From Poronia punctata (taxonomy: Eukaryota; Ascomycota; Sordariomycetes; Xylariales; Xylariaceae), in the NCBI GenBank assembly GCA_022579005.1, contig MU401506.1:62001-126000 (forward strand): a stretch of DNA of 64,000 nucleotides, written 5' to 3'. The notes under the pieces are model-generated. The model did not search any database. It worked only from the letters and a program-made list of their open reading frames with translations, and was not told where the DNA came from. This document shows, piece by piece, positions 24,076 through 36,549 of the stretch (position 1 is the first letter of the stretch; every line of letters starts with the position of its first letter). The position numbers were made by a program, and so were the translations under genes.

Positions 24076-27000
24076 TGCTAATTGTAGAGAGTATTACTTT
24101 GGAGCCGTTGGAAAGCAAATCCGACAAATACCAAAGGAACTGCGTCACGCAGCAGCTGTTTGGGTTTTAAAGCTTCAGAGCTTCCCCCAGCCATTTCCTA
24201 CCTCTGACGCAAGCTTTCCCAATCTATTTGCTTTTTCTCATTCCGGGGGTTGCAGCAAAGATGGCCCAATGGATGAAGGGCAGATAGATCATAGTACAGA
24301 CCCCTAGCGGTGATCTGCCGTATCTCTGCATTAGCCGGTAAGTCCATGTACGCAAACTGCAACGACGAGCGGTCCAGACGAAGATCCAGAGACCGAATCA
24401 GCTGTATCCAACCACCTGAGCTATTCTCATTTGGTAAGACAAGCAGTCTACAGTTGGCCAATTTCATGCATGCTAAGCCGACCAAAGTCCAGCTGAAGAA
24501 TTTAGACGAGAAACAAGGCACTGTCCCCCTTTCATGAATACCGAATCATCACAACAAATGTACACGCCCTTTGCTAGTTACCTGAATCTCCTACTCAGCA
24601 CTCCTTACTGGAGGGTTTCAACTAGGATATGATTCTTCTTATTATCGTCCCAGCAACAAAGGACTGGGAGATGAAAGATTCCGCCGGTATTCCCATCTGC
24701 TCGGGACCTCATCTGGTAATACCAGTAACATGACCAAATAATGCCCTTGGCACACTCCACTCCACTTAAAAAAGCCCATTTTCCTCTTCTGCGTAATGTT
24801 ACTGGGGCAGGCGAACCAATGAAAATCCAGACATCCCAGCTTGACAGGAGAACCTGATGTGGGGTTATTGCGGATCTCTTGCAATCTATTGAAAAAGTGC
24901 CGGTTCTATTGGTTTTATCAATTCTGGGCTGCGGGCAGAGACGTTGGTCGCCTAACCACCTTGTCGGCCTGTCACCCTGTCCACACCAGAATCGTGAATA
25001 CCAAACATGAAGCAAAATTACATACGAGTACTTACTGTACCCCAAAAAACTGCTCTTTTCCAAGGTGATATGCATCACTTTATACTTTGTAGGAGCTTCA
25101 AGGACCAGCACCGACATCCGATCAGCCGTAGATGCAAGCATTGTGCAATACTTGGTGTCGGGGGATCGGCAGTATTCCGCACATCTAGATATGACACATA
25201 CGTGTAAATGAGTACTCGTAAATATCGTCGACGCAAAGGCACACCATCTATGCCGGTTGCTTCGGCTTGCTTAGCCTCTCCGAAACCCGGGTAACCGATG
25301 TAGCACCACGGGATGGCTTAAGCAGCCATACGGGTGGGGTTCAACCCCGTCGGTCGGTACCTGAGGCCGTGGCATTCCCGGCTAGCGGGGAACCGCTTCG
25401 GAGCGCCGCCGCCGGAGTACGTACTTACATACGGCGGAAACGCTGCGCTCATGGTACCGGAAGTATGTCTGGCGAGCCGGGGCTAAATGATGAAGGATGT
25501 CGCGAGGTGAAGAAGCTAGTGTGACTAACAGACTCCGTTCTGTGTATTTGTTTTGTATTTTCTTGTAAATGGGCTATTAGTGCTAGCTAGGCCCGCGATG
25601 GCGGTCCATACCTGTTTATGGTAAGTGATGAAGAACTTCTCATAAGTTGAGGTCTGCCCTGACTGAGTATGAATAGAGCCATTGATAATAAAGGGGGCCA
25701 AAAGGGTCAATTAGAGTGCAAAAAGGGTTGAGAGGAGCAACAGGTTGGAATGTCGTACTAGGTGGGGACTAGGGTTAGAGAACTGCCCTGCATCACGGCT
25801 CCATTGATAAGGGAGTGCGGGGAGAGGAACTCTTACTCGTGTGCATATCGACCTCTTCCTGGTTTCCTGGAGGCTCAATAAATCATCTGTGTTACCGCAA
25901 GATCGGGATCTAGAGGATTACGAAGTCTCCCTTGGCATAAGAGACGACCTATTAAGAAGACCGAGTTTAGTTAGCATCCTCCGGGGTCTTAGATCACTTG
26001 AGCCCCCACGACCTCATTTCTTGTCCATGGTAAAAGCCCTGGCAGGTCAGCACTTGCATACGAGTTGTCGTTGGACCCCGTATTTGATTCCATGGGCCTG
26101 TGTCAGTCTTTCAAGTTAATGCGTAGTCACCCCAGGCACCACTATGTCAGAGAGAAGACAACAACCATCCCTCGAGGTGCTGCGCTTTTGAAGGATAAGC
26201 CAGACGGAATCCAGAGCTGCAGTGATATAGGGATGACGATGGTGAAAACTTTGTTGCGTTCTCCAAAACCTGTCCAGAAATCCCATGTTACTGAGGGCAT
26301 GTGCGTTTCCAGAGAACATCCTATTGTGGGGTTGAATCAACCGTATTCTTCAACCTTTCTCGTTTCATATGTGTGTGGCTTCTTCCAGAGCTACTGGGAT
26401 CAGCTCGCTCACTCACATGTCTTTCTCCCTCGACACCCTCGTGTTTGTTCAGGTGGACTTGATGTACTGCCGTGCATCGTGTCAAATCCAGTGATATAAA
26501 GATCGCGGTACGGAGGTTTTGGATGTGGCTCAAATAGAGGCTGAAGAATGATAATTGCGTAGCTTTCGAGTCAAGTTACGGGGTGTAGAATGGGCCGGTA
26601 GGGAGGGCAAAGAAGAGCACGGTAGTCGATAAACGTATTTTAGCGCTACCATAGGAGGCTCAAAACGATTACTAACCACCAACATAGCCGAGGTGGTATT
26701 TGTAGAATGAAGGCCGGCGAAAAAGGCCTCACATGCATATCAAATAGGTAGCGCGCATCTAAGAGAGTTGATCAGCAACGAATAGTATCTGGATCTCAGA
26801 GCTGCTACCAATAACTTGACTGGACAAGACTAGACTGCGGCGACATCTTCACCTCGAACGATTCGCGGCGGAGATAAGCAGGGTCTCAAGGAGATAGAAT
26901 AGGAAACTCGGTTCTGTGATTGGCAAAGGACCGAACGCACCAGCAGATGCAAGGCACATCGACCCATCCTCATATCCTCCAATAGCGTTTGGCATCTCCT

Positions 27001-29217
27001 ATCCGTAGTGATGGCCGAGGTGAAGGGCAATGCTTCGGGAGAATTCCAGATGGCGTTACGTCTCAAGCGCGAATGGCATGTTTAAACTTCCTGGTTGGGG
27101 ATGGGGCCAAGACGATCCCCGTTGGAAGTAACAGTTGCATGACAGATAATCCAGGGCAATCGTAGTAGTTTTAAAGGTGATCGTTTTATGCCTCGGTCTC
27201 TCCACTATGGAGACCCGTCCAGGTCTACGTACCTAGCAACCAAGGTAACGAAACGAAGTAAGGAATTGGCGATAGATGAACATGGTGCAGCAGATCTGGA
27301 ATAACGAGTACCTACTTAAAATAGAGTGACAAATCAACATCCCAGCCACAGCGACGGGAGAATCGAATAGCTGCTCATTGAGTAAATCTTTGGAGTGAAT
27401 AATAAAATGCCAACACTTTGAGCCTCATCGACGACACGGCCTAGAATCAGGTGTTGAGCTACTTGGCGCTGCAGCCAAGTAGCCAAGATCCGGGGAGTAA
27501 AGCTTACCTGTTATCCGCTCACGGGATGACACAGGTGGAAAATGATGGTGTGGTAATGAGGACCTGAGAGCTGCTTGGAAGTAGGTAATTGGTGTTGAAT
27601 TGATTGTATGACCTGCCTAATTCGAAAACAGCCGACGACGACGAAAGCCAATTGGATGTGATGAGATTTCATAAAGGCAGAAGGAACACCCTCAACAGGG
27701 AAGAGGAAGAAGGGAATGCACTCTGCAGTTTCTGGTTGGCTTCAGGAATCCGTCGAGCTAACTTTAGTTGCTGATGTTAGCGCATCTCCAACGAAAGCTT
27801 CCATTGCCCCTTCTGCCCCTTGTTTCATCGCCCCTTGCACGTCAATCGTTCCTGCTCAAGAAGGTCTACCCGTGAAACAAGCCCGTTTATGCCATATGTG
27901 TACATTAAGGTAATACCTCTAACGCATCTGAAATGGAAACACATTGAAAGGCAGAAAAATCCGCGAAAGGAAATTATAGCCGTCCTTTTGCTGAGTAGAT
28001 TCTGCCTCCTTTGCTCTTTGTATAGATCAATAATTGCACAAATGATCTGGCCGTGGTCCATACAAGCTTCTGTGCCTCCATGCGACAACCACTTACCTAC
28101 GAGTACATGTGGTAAATATAGACAGGGGCAGTGTTATGTGCATATGCCGGGATAACATACAGATTGATTCAAGGGTGATTTAAGACCCTGGCCTGCTTCA
28201 GCAGACAGGGGCTTACAAGACAAACTGCACTATCATTAGTCGACAAGACACATGAAAGTGGCAGTACCCCAAAAACACAGCACCAATTACCATGGTCTAT
28301 CAGCCTTTCTGGTCAAAGGCAGTATTGCGTGCGACGGCTGCAAATGGCCAATGGTAAAGGCGAGGCTCTAAAGAATGGCATAGAGTTGAGAACTTGGCAC
28401 TCGTCATAAGCTAAGTACATTTCGGCTGGTCTAACCTTTATCCTCCAAGGCCAAGAGTGAAGTTGTTGGATAGAAGGGAGGGCCAACCAAAAGTTACTCG
28501 AACATGGAACCCTACCAACAAAACTGGTAGAGTTGTGATCGTCCAACTTATCATTTGATTTTATTGTGCCATCGCGTTGTCCGGCAAGACGTCGGACTGA
28601 TAGAAGTCACAGACTTTTTGCTGACTCTCCTTCTTGCCGCAGTTGTCGATCTCTAACCAATGCCAGCAATTGGCTCAAATCCAACGGCCCGACTTAATGT
28701 GAGAACCTATGGCACTTGATGGATGAACCTTTAGAACGCCTTTACTCCGTTTATGATATGCCCTTGGTCAGCCAGAGATATGGTAGGGTCGGGATCGACA
28801 AGATATCCACTGAATATCGACCATGCAACCCACAGCAGAACTACTGAGGACCGATACCAAGCTGTCACTGTCCATATCTGGTATTTGCTGTATCAGGTCA
28901 CCCAGTGGCTGCAAAAGCCAAGTGCAAGCAGAATGACAACATCAGCTCAAAGCCAACCGTAGATAGAAGGTACTGTATGACTACTAATGGGATGTTCGGT
29001 AGATCCGTCCTTGTTAGCTTCGACGTAGATCCCGCCGTGCGGCTTTTGCCCAGTCTCCAAAGTAGTCTCCGAGTGCAGGTCGTCGTCTATAATAAAGCTC
29101 TCAGCATCCCATCAAGCTCAGAATAATTTAGTCCTACACAACCATCCCGTTCACTCCTTTGAACTACACTCCTTTAGCCCAGCTCCCCTCGCCGTCACAT
29201 CTATCGCTACCGCCACC
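24076..29217. other. 5.1 kb gene-free region with a local GC-rich island
   Basis: No ORF has a recognisable domain; the longest (26065-26499) looks like chance. A locally GC-rich island at about 25235-25470 contains short inverted repeats such as GGGGTTCAACCCC and stands out from its surroundings. TACGAGTA/TACTCGTA copies occur at 25023, 25213 and 28098. The last few hundred bases hold the protease promoter. Confidence 0.5.
29089..29098 (+). promoter_or_regulatory. TATA-like element of the aspartic protease gene
   Basis: TATAATAAAG lies about 120 bases before the start codon, which itself sits in an optimal CCACCATGG context. Position and sequence fit a core promoter of a strongly expressed secreted enzyme; the assignment is inferred. 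Confidence 0.45.
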
Positions 29218-30486
29218 ATGGTTGCCCAAAGCACCGCCGTTGTCTTCACTGCCGCTCTCGCCGGTCTAGCCACTGCCACTCCCCTGAGGAGCAAGGTCGG
29301 CAACACCAAGAATGCGTTCTCGGTGAACCAGGTCCCCAACGCCTCATTCAAGCCTCATGGCCCGTACCAACTGGCCAAGGCTTACAACAAATATGGCGCC
29401 CGGATGCCCGAGGGTCTCCAGAGAACGGTTGCCAAGTACAGTGCTGCCAAGAAGGCGAAGCGCGACTCGGGTAGCGCCAAGGCCTCCCCCGAAGAGTACG
29501 ATATTCAGTACTTGACTCCCGTCAAGATCGGTACACCCGGCCAGACCTTGAACCTTGACTTCGACTCGGGCTCTTCCGACTTGTGGGTATTCAGCACTGA
29601 TACCCCTGACGACTCTGTCAATGGACAAGCCCAGTACGACCCCGACAGCTCTTCTACAGCCGAGAAGGTCGACGGTGCCGAGTGGAGCATCAGCTACGGC
29701 GACGGCAGCGCCTCCAGCGGTTCTGTCTACCACGACGTGGTCGAGGTTGGTGGCGTCAGCGTGAAGGGCCAAGCTGTCGAGTCCGCAAGCAAGGTATCCG
29801 ACCAGTTCGCCCAGGACTCCAATAATGACGGCCTGTTGGGTCTCGCTTTCAGCACCTTGAACACCGTCACTCCCAAGGCGGAGAAGACATGGTTCGACAA
29901 CGCAGTTGAGAACCTCGACGTCGCTGCCTGGACAGCTGATCTCAAGTACCATACTGCCGGTACCTACGACTTCGGCGTCATCGACGACTCCAAGTACACA
30001 GGCAAGATCTCGTACGTCGATGTGGACAACAGCGACGGCTTCTGGAGCTTCGACGCCGACATCAACGGCGAGACCGTCACCGGTATTGCCGATACCGGCA
30101 CCACCCTTGCTCTGTTCCCCGACACCGTCGTCGAGGCCTACTACAAGGATGTCGAGGGTGCTGAGCTTGATGAGCAGCAGGGTGGCTGGGTCTTCCCCTG
30201 CGACGCCAAGCTCCCCGATCTCACCTTCAAGCCTGGTGATGCTGAGATCACCATCCCTGGCAAATACATCAACTACGCCCCTGCCGATGAGTCTGGCGAG
30301 TCTTGCTTCGGTGGCATCCAGCCCGATGGCCAGATCGGTCTTTCCATCTACGGTGATATCGCTCTCAAGGCTGCTTTTGTCGTCTTTGATCAGTCCGAGG
30401 GATCGCCTCGTCTCGGCTGGGCCGCCAAGGACCTTGAGAAGAGCAACAGCACCCTGTTGATGACCCGGGGTCGGTACGGATATTAA
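29218..30486 (+). CDS. secreted pepsin-family aspartic protease
   Basis: A single exon of 422 residues. Residues 1-20 form a hydrophobic signal peptide ending ATA-TP. A basic propeptide ends at a Kex2-type KR site (81-82), so the mature enzyme probably begins DSGSAKA. Catalytic motifs are DSGSSDLW (Asp116) and ADTGTTLA (Asp292), with flap Tyr160 in SYGDGS. The first motif is DSG where DTG is commoner. Two cysteines in VFPCDAK and ESCFGG give the usual C-terminal-lobe disulfide. It belongs to family A1 (aspergillopepsin/endothiapepsin type), extracellular protein digestion in acid. Codons are strongly biased to C-ending forms, unlike neighbouring genes, which suggests high expression. Confidence 0.95.
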   Translation: MVAQSTAVVFTAALAGLATATPLRSKVGNTKNAFSVNQVPNASFKPHGPYQLAKAYNKYGARMPEGLQRTVAKYSAAKKAKRDSGSAKASPEEYDIQYLTPVKIGTPGQTLNLDFDSGSSDLWVFSTDTPDDSVNGQAQYDPDSSSTAEKVDGAEWSISYGDGSASSGSVYHDVVEVGGVSVKGQAVESASKVSDQFAQDSNNDGLLGLAFSTLNTVTPKAEKTWFDNAVENLDVAAWTADLKYHTAGTYDFGVIDDSKYTGKISYVDVDNSDGFWSFDADINGETVTGIADTGTTLALFPDTVVEAYYKDVEGAELDEQQGGWVFPCDAKLPDLTFKPGDAEITIPGKYINYAPADESGESCFGGIQPDGQIGLSIYGDIALKAAFVVFDQSEGSPRLGWAAKDLEKSNSTLLMTRGRYGY

Positions 30487-31123
30487 ATAGTATCTATTTT
30501 TAAGTAAGAGGGATGGAGATAGGCATTAGAGGATGAAACCGGGCGATATACAAGCGGGCTTGTGATGTGTCTTGTTATATGTACATGTATTTGATGATGA
30601 ATGGGCCCATGTGTGGTCCTTGTGATGATACCCGCTGCAGTATATATATATATATATATAAGAAGTAACTGTTTTAATCTTACTTTAACTTTCACAATAT
30701 TGCGAGTGACCACCTATCTTTCTGTTCCAGAGGCCTTTGGTCAGGCGCTATGATATCTGAAATATTGTCACTTTGATCCTAAGTAGGAATTCAGGAGAAA
30801 TAGTAGTGGGATAGTAAACCCGGCGCGTGAAGAATAACACTCCCTCTTGGGAAACCAGCAAGCGAACTACATCCTTCTGTTCCGGTGCGTTTCCGCACCA
30901 ACCAGTCATAGGATAGTCTTTGTCATACAACTTCGCAGTCAGATAGACAATCTTACGTGTAAGTATCAGCAACATAATGACCCGTGTTCTGCAGATTATT
31001 CACATATCTAATCTCACCCGACACCATTGCCTAAACTCAATCAACGGCACAGCACGGCACGGCACTAGCCTAAAACCTAACCTACGAGTAGGTAAGTAAG
31101 TAAAGTAGATAATATAAAGCAAC

Positions 31124-31127
<4 letters not shown>

Positions 31128-31162
<35 letters not shown>
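31128..31162. repeat. poly-T homopolymer tract, 35 bases
   Basis: An uninterrupted run of T. It could be the A-tail scar of a retroposed sequence on the opposite strand or a simple slippage expansion; no body of a SINE-like element was recognised beside it. Tract length is prone to sequencing error. Confidence 0.85.
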
Positions 31163-31164
<2 letters not shown>

Positions 31165-31709
31165 ATATTTACTTGGTCATCCTCGCACCCCTATCTAACC
31201 GTAAACATATTTGCAACCTTTTTAAGAACCGGAAAATTTTTTTTTTTGAAAGAACAAATCTCGTTTCCATCAACAAGGGAAGAAGAAAGTGAAAGATAAG
31301 AGAGGAATAGGTAGAACATTACCGCCTAACTATGCCTGCTCAGTGCTTACACAACACTGACAATACCCATATATATATATATATCCTATTATCTAGGTTA
31401 CACCGTTCTACAAAAACAACAACGACAAGAGCCAAAACTAATAATGACTACAGTACCTAACTGAAATGAAAGGAGGGCCTAGCCCTTTTCTTTTTTCTTT
31501 TTTTCCTTCCTTGTCTAGCTACCTGCCTAACTACCACTTGCCAGTTACCTACCTACTTAGATACCTATACTACCCTGGCCGACGACACGACCTTACATTA
31601 CACCTACCTACCTACCTAACCTAACCTACTTCCCCGTCCATTCATCGCCCTATACGTATATATATATACATAAACCCGAGTAGTAAAGAAAAGGAAACAA
31701 GGAGAGTAA

Positions 31710-31719
31710 AAGAGAGAGA

Positions 31720-31766
<47 letters not shown>
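31710..31766. repeat. AG dinucleotide microsatellite
   Basis: A stretch of AG repeats interrupted once by TAAA near its 5' end, followed by CTTCC repeats about 80 bases downstream. It is a simple sequence repeat with no sign of being coding. Confidence 0.9.
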
Positions 31767-31769
<3 letters not shown>

Positions 31770-32759
31770 GATAAAAGGCTAGTATTTCCATTTCCATTTC
31801 CATCTCCATCCTTATTCTCAGTATCCAACTTTTCGTCATCCCCCTTCCCTTCCCTTCCCTTCCCTTCCCCCTTTTAAAGTATTGTAAAATGCCACGTAGA
31901 CATCTAACCTAGCTTACTTCAACCACGTCACCTACAATCTATCCAGCTTAATCCAGACAAAGCAAGCAAGCATACAAGAGTAATGTATCAAAGGAATAAA
32001 CCCCATGTCATATCCCAAGGAAAAAAAAAAAAAAGAGTCTAGGAATAATAACAAAATAGAAGATCCAAAACCGCATGCATGCTCCAGGTTAGATCTAGAT
32101 CACTCCCGTCGTAGTCCCTAGGGGGGAAGATAATCAATCGGCAAATAAAAAAAAACTTGATTTCCTAACCTAGGTACGTTAAGTACCTGGTATTATAAAA
32201 AGCGAAAATCGTTAATATCCTGCACACCTGCAAACGGAAAAAAACACCTGAGCAGGTAGGTACCTAGTCAGGGGAAAAACCCCCAAGTCTTCTCCCATAT
32301 CATTTAGTAAATTCGATGTCCAACTTACACCATTCAAGTCCCAGCTACAAGTCTTTAGTCCATTCTTGGTTTCAGCTGGGTAAGTATGAATGGGATCAGT
32401 ATCTCGTCATTACATGTCAATATGAGTTCATCTAAATGAACGGAATGTTAACCGTCATTCTGACAGGATACTGTCGAGGCAAAGTGCGAGCTAAGGCATA
32501 TAAAGTCAGGTTGTCTAATTTGAAAAAAGAGAAAAGCTTTCGCGAGCCGTTGGAATGCATGACTTGTTAATCCTCGAGCCAAACCCGCTCCCAAGCCTTG
32601 TGTGTAAATTATTATAGTACATTGCGTAGGTCAAACGCCACATACACATTCTATAGGTCGGCCCGCCTTTCCAAGCCTTTTTCATTCGAAGCCGTGTTCT
32701 TCACAACGCCGTCTCTTCCCTATCATCCCCCAAGTCTCTCGTAATGCTCGTTTGCCCTC

Positions 32760-33991
32760 TTATACGCGTAGCAGCTTGGCCGAGTATTCCTCAATGAGCT
32801 TCTCGGTGGGGAAGCTCATCTGCTCAAGACCCTGAGCGTAGGGAGTTGGCACCTCGGCACCGGTGATGCGCTGGGCAGGAGCATCAAGGTAATCGAAGGC
32901 GTATTCCATGGTAGTGGCGAGAATCTCGGCACCCATACCAGCAAAGGGAAATCCAGACTCGACAGAGATCAGACGACCAGTCTTCTTGACCGACTTGACA
33001 ATGCTCTCAACATCGAGGGGCTTGACGGATCGTAGGTTGATAACCTCAACCTCGACACCGTACTTCTGCTTCAGGGCCTCGGCGGCAACCATGCACTGAC
33101 CGACCGTGCGGGAGAGGGAGACCAAGGTCAGATCCTTGCCTTGACGCTCGATCTTGGCCTTGCCAAAGGGGATGACGAAGTCGTCCTTCTGGGCAGCCTC
33201 GGACATGGGGAAGGAGACACCGTACATCAGCTCGTTCTCCAGGACGACGACCGGGTTGGGGTCACGGATAGCAGCCTTCAGGAGACCCTTGGCATCCTCG
33301 GCGGACCAAGGAGAGACGACCTTGAGACCGGGGATAGAGCCGTACCAAGCACTATAATCCTGAGAGTGCTGGGCACCAACACCGGAGGCGAAACCGTTGG
33401 GACCGCGGAAGGTGATGTTGCAGGGTTGGATACCGCCTGACATGTAAAGAGTCTTGGCCGCGCTGTTGACGATTTGATCGATAGCCTGCATGGCAAAGTT
33501 GAAAGTCATGAACTCGCACTAAACAATTGTAATAGGTTAGCAATCATTGAGCGATGTCTGCTTCTCCCCATCTCTCCCTTGTAGCTCCCAAAGCTTATGG
33601 GATGGTTAATACTTACGATAGGAGCCAATCCGCTCAGAGCGGCGCCGACAGCCAGACCACAGAAACCACTTTCCGTGATGGGTGTATCGATCACTCTCTT
33701 CTCGCCAAAACGATCCAGTAGGCCCTTGGTGACTTTGTAGGCGCCGTTATATTGGGCTACTTCCTCTCCCAGGATGAAGACCTTGTCGTTTTGTTCCAGC
33801 TCCTCAGCCATCGCCTCATTCAGGGCCTCACGGACCGTGTATTCTTTCGTTCCCTTTACATCGGCGAATGTTCTTCGTTGTGAGATGGCGAAGGATGCGG
33901 GGGAGATGAATCTGGGGATAACTCGGGGGGTGGTTGTCGCAAGACGACTAGAGGCGGCTAACCGCGCAGCCGGACGAAGATAGCGTGACAT
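32760..33991 (-). CDS. pyruvate dehydrogenase E1 component, beta subunit (mitochondrial)
   Basis: Two exons on the minus strand, 33991..33617 and 33518..32760, encode 377 residues. The 98-nt intron has a GTAAGT donor after GLAPI and a TTTAG acceptor before [11 protein letters not shown], restoring the conserved family sequence. Residues 1-43 are rich in Arg, Ser and Ala with few acids, as expected of a mitochondrial presequence. The conserved [17 protein letters not shown] region (from residue 75), the [35 protein letters not shown] segment and the [11 protein letters not shown]-terminal domain identify the E1 beta chain. It forms the thiamine-diphosphate E1 heterotetramer with E1 alpha and decarboxylates pyruvate in the matrix. 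The length equals that of yeast and animal orthologues closely. Confidence 0.97.
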
Positions 33992-35233
33992 GACTGGGGA
34001 TTTCTACTCTAAGGGACAAACACGAGAGACGAAGAAACACAGAGGGTGTATCAATTGATGTCCTTTCCGTCGACGAATGGCGGAAGTTAGGCTCGAGGAC
34101 TAACGAGTCGGACAATAGAGAGGACGAGGGTGGATTAGGGAAGAGGAAGTCGAAGGACTGGCCGGAGAGTGATTTTTGCAATTGATTGATTACCTAGACG
34201 AGATAGGTAGTCCCTGTCAACTTTTTGGGAGTTGTCGGAGCGCTGTTGCGCAGTCCCAACTTTTTTTCTCCCTTGACAAGTAGTAGCGGGAACAGCTTGT
34301 TGGGGCCAAAGTCAGCTAGCTAACCTCCTTTCAGATTAGCCCAATCCATCCGGGGAATAGCGTCTCACGGTCCCTTATCATTGACCTTACTAAATTTCCT
34401 TCCAAGGCCCCGTAGCTCCCCGTTTTCGCCCCGACCTAGATCGGAACCCGTTAGTACGAAACACGATTACCTAAGGGCCTGCCAAAATGCCATCTAGCAA
34501 AACCCCTGAGCTTAAAACCGGCCCACTTCCTAAAACAAGACGACGATTCCAGCGCAGAAATCCACGATGGTTGGACTTGTATAAAATGCTCGGGAGGTTC
34601 GACTTTACCATATACTTGTCCAAAGAGTACTCGGTATTTTGAGGTTTGCAAAGACTTCGCATGGCACTCAATTATTAATAAATTTCCCATGCCATCTTAT
34701 GTGCAACAGTTTTTTTCGTATCCGACGATGCCGGTTTGAGCGACCCGCTTGCTCCGTTGGGGATTCTCCGAGCATTGGGCCACACATAAAGTCCCCATAC
34801 TACGAATCTTCGACACGATGGGTCTCTATTACTGTCATTTTCTTTGTATCTCTAGGAGCTTGACAGATAGAACATGTTAATTTTATGACTAGGGCTCAAG
34901 TTGCACAAGGTAGTATGTTTAAATATGTTTGAATTATTATTTTGTTCCCCTTTCTTCTGCATGGCGCAATTCGGAGCTCGCAATTGGGACGGCACTGACC
35001 CCTTCTATATATGAATTCCAGCAAACAATGTATAGATAATACAAAGAATTGGCACGTCAGGGCAATTCAAAAAATCCATCCGAGACTTTGACCATATGCC
35101 GCCTCGCAAACGCCGTCTGCCCCCAACCATTACGTATTAAATGGGTATATCTAATGTCTGTGTCTTTGAGGCCATGTTCTATAGTAACCCTGTTTTAGTT
35201 TTTCAGTCGTCATCATCGTTCGTCGTTCGAGCA
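33992..35233. other. intergenic region between pdb1 and erg6
   Basis: pdb1 promoter and erg6 3' flank. No gene recognised. Composition is normal. Confidence 0.6.
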
Positions 35234-36549
35234 TCATTGCTCAGGCTTCTTTCCGACCATCAGGTACATAGGTGTGAAGAGGTGCTTCTCACCACCGGCG
35301 ACAAGGCAGTCAGCAGCTTCGCCCAGACTGTCAGCCGTCTTTCGTGTGCCAGCAGGTGCAATTTTGGCCATCTCCAAGACACCGGCAAAGTTGTGTGCAA
35401 TGAACCGGCCCCATTTTGTCATGCGAGCGATTGTGAAGGCATCAAACATGGATTGCATGTACTTCCATTTGCCGGCCAGAGGCCAGTACCAAGGGATGGA
35501 ATCCGGGCGGGCGGCAAGATCCTCATGGTGCAGCATATCGAAACCGGCAATCTTCATTGCTTCGATTCCTTCCGAGATCGTGACCATGTTGGAAATACCA
35601 TCTCCTTGCTCGATGCCGAGACGGATTTTGCGGTGCTCAAGGTTGTCGTTATCGTATTCATCCGTCATCAGCCACTCGTATACACCGAAAACACCACCGG
35701 GCTTCAGCACGCGGAAGATTTCGCTATATACACCTGCCAACTTGGGGGCGTGGACGGTGGCTTCAATCGCGTAGACGGCATCAAAGCTGTTATCGGGGAA
35801 GTCCATTTGCTATAATGCCTGCGCGTTAGCAATTGCTTTAAAAGGCCACGTCTTGGATAGTGCTTACCATGAAGTCTCCCTTGACGAAGGCAAGCTGGTG
35901 TGACATGCCTTCTTTCTTGGCGTAGTGGGTAGCGCGCTGGATCTGGTAGTCGTTGTTGTTGAGACCGGTGATATGAGCACCAGTGAACTTGGCAATCTCG
36001 CGTGCCGGTCCACCAACACCGCAACCAACATCCAAGACCTTCATACCCTCCTTGATGCCGATCTGGTGCGCAAGGTAGTGTTCGTGCCGGGCAATGGCCT
36101 GGTAAAAGCTCTCGCCAATGGAGTATCGGCAGAAGTGGAAGGATTGACCCCAACCATATTCGTAAAGATCGGTGGCAAGGTTATAGTATCTGAGGGGCCA
36201 CCGATTAGCACGTTGATGGGTATTGTTGCGATTCGAACGAGGGATACATACTGTCTTGTTAATGTAGCATACTCGGCTTTTCGTGCCTGTCGCATTTGGT
36301 TAGCGCTAAGAAGCGGTGAATCAAAGACATCTTTGGACGAACCTCTCGGGTTTCCTCGGTCTCGGTTTCGGCTGCCTTGTTATCCCAGTGCTTGAAGTAC
36401 TCGTCGACGGCTGCTTGCTTCGCATCACGTCCTTTGGCGAACATGGCGCGAATACCACCCTGGACTTCGGCCGAGTTACCGTGCATAGCCTTGTTGAAGG
36501 CCGCATCGCGTTCTCTGTCCTGCTTCTCAAGAGCAGCCTGGGAAGCCAT
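35234..36549 (-). CDS. sterol 24-C-methyltransferase Erg6
   Basis: Four exons on the minus strand: 36549..36343, 36286..36252, 36189..35868 and 35809..35234, giving 379 residues, the normal Erg6 size. Introns of 56, 62 and 58 nt carry GTTCGT, GTATGT and GTAAGC donors and CAG/TAG acceptors. Joined, they restore the conserved [19 protein letters not shown] and [17 protein letters not shown] segments. The SAM-binding motif [10 protein letters not shown] is at 132-141; [11 protein letters not shown] (about 91-101) and [12 protein letters not shown] are Erg6 signatures. The enzyme transfers a methyl group from SAM to C-24 of zymosterol or lanosterol-type sterols in ergosterol synthesis, at the ER or lipid droplets. 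Exon 2 is only 35 nt, so automatic gene finders may miss it. Confidence 0.97.

Larger units (their letters stand above)
30487..32759. other. gene-free region rich in microsatellites
   Basis: Contains TA repeats (30641-30660, 31371-31384), a 35-base T run (31128-31162), TACCTACC repeats (about 31545-31625), an AG dinucleotide repeat (about 31710-31766) and CTTCC repeats (about 31844-31870). One TACGAGTA lies at 31083. The last few hundred bases belong to the 3' flank of the pyruvate dehydrogenase gene. No gene is seen. Confidence 0.65.

Noticed and set aside
25318..25350. tRNA T-arm-like sequence with TTCAA loop
   Set aside because: The stem does not pair over five bases and no acceptor, D or anticodon arms are found around it.
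25841..26499. Overlapping plus-strand ORFs
   Set aside because: Two frames with no domain, no splice signals joining them sensibly, and no conserved pattern.
35141..35815. 224-codon plus-strand ORF
   Set aside because: It is antisense to the last exon of erg6, whose minus-strand protein is clearly conserved.
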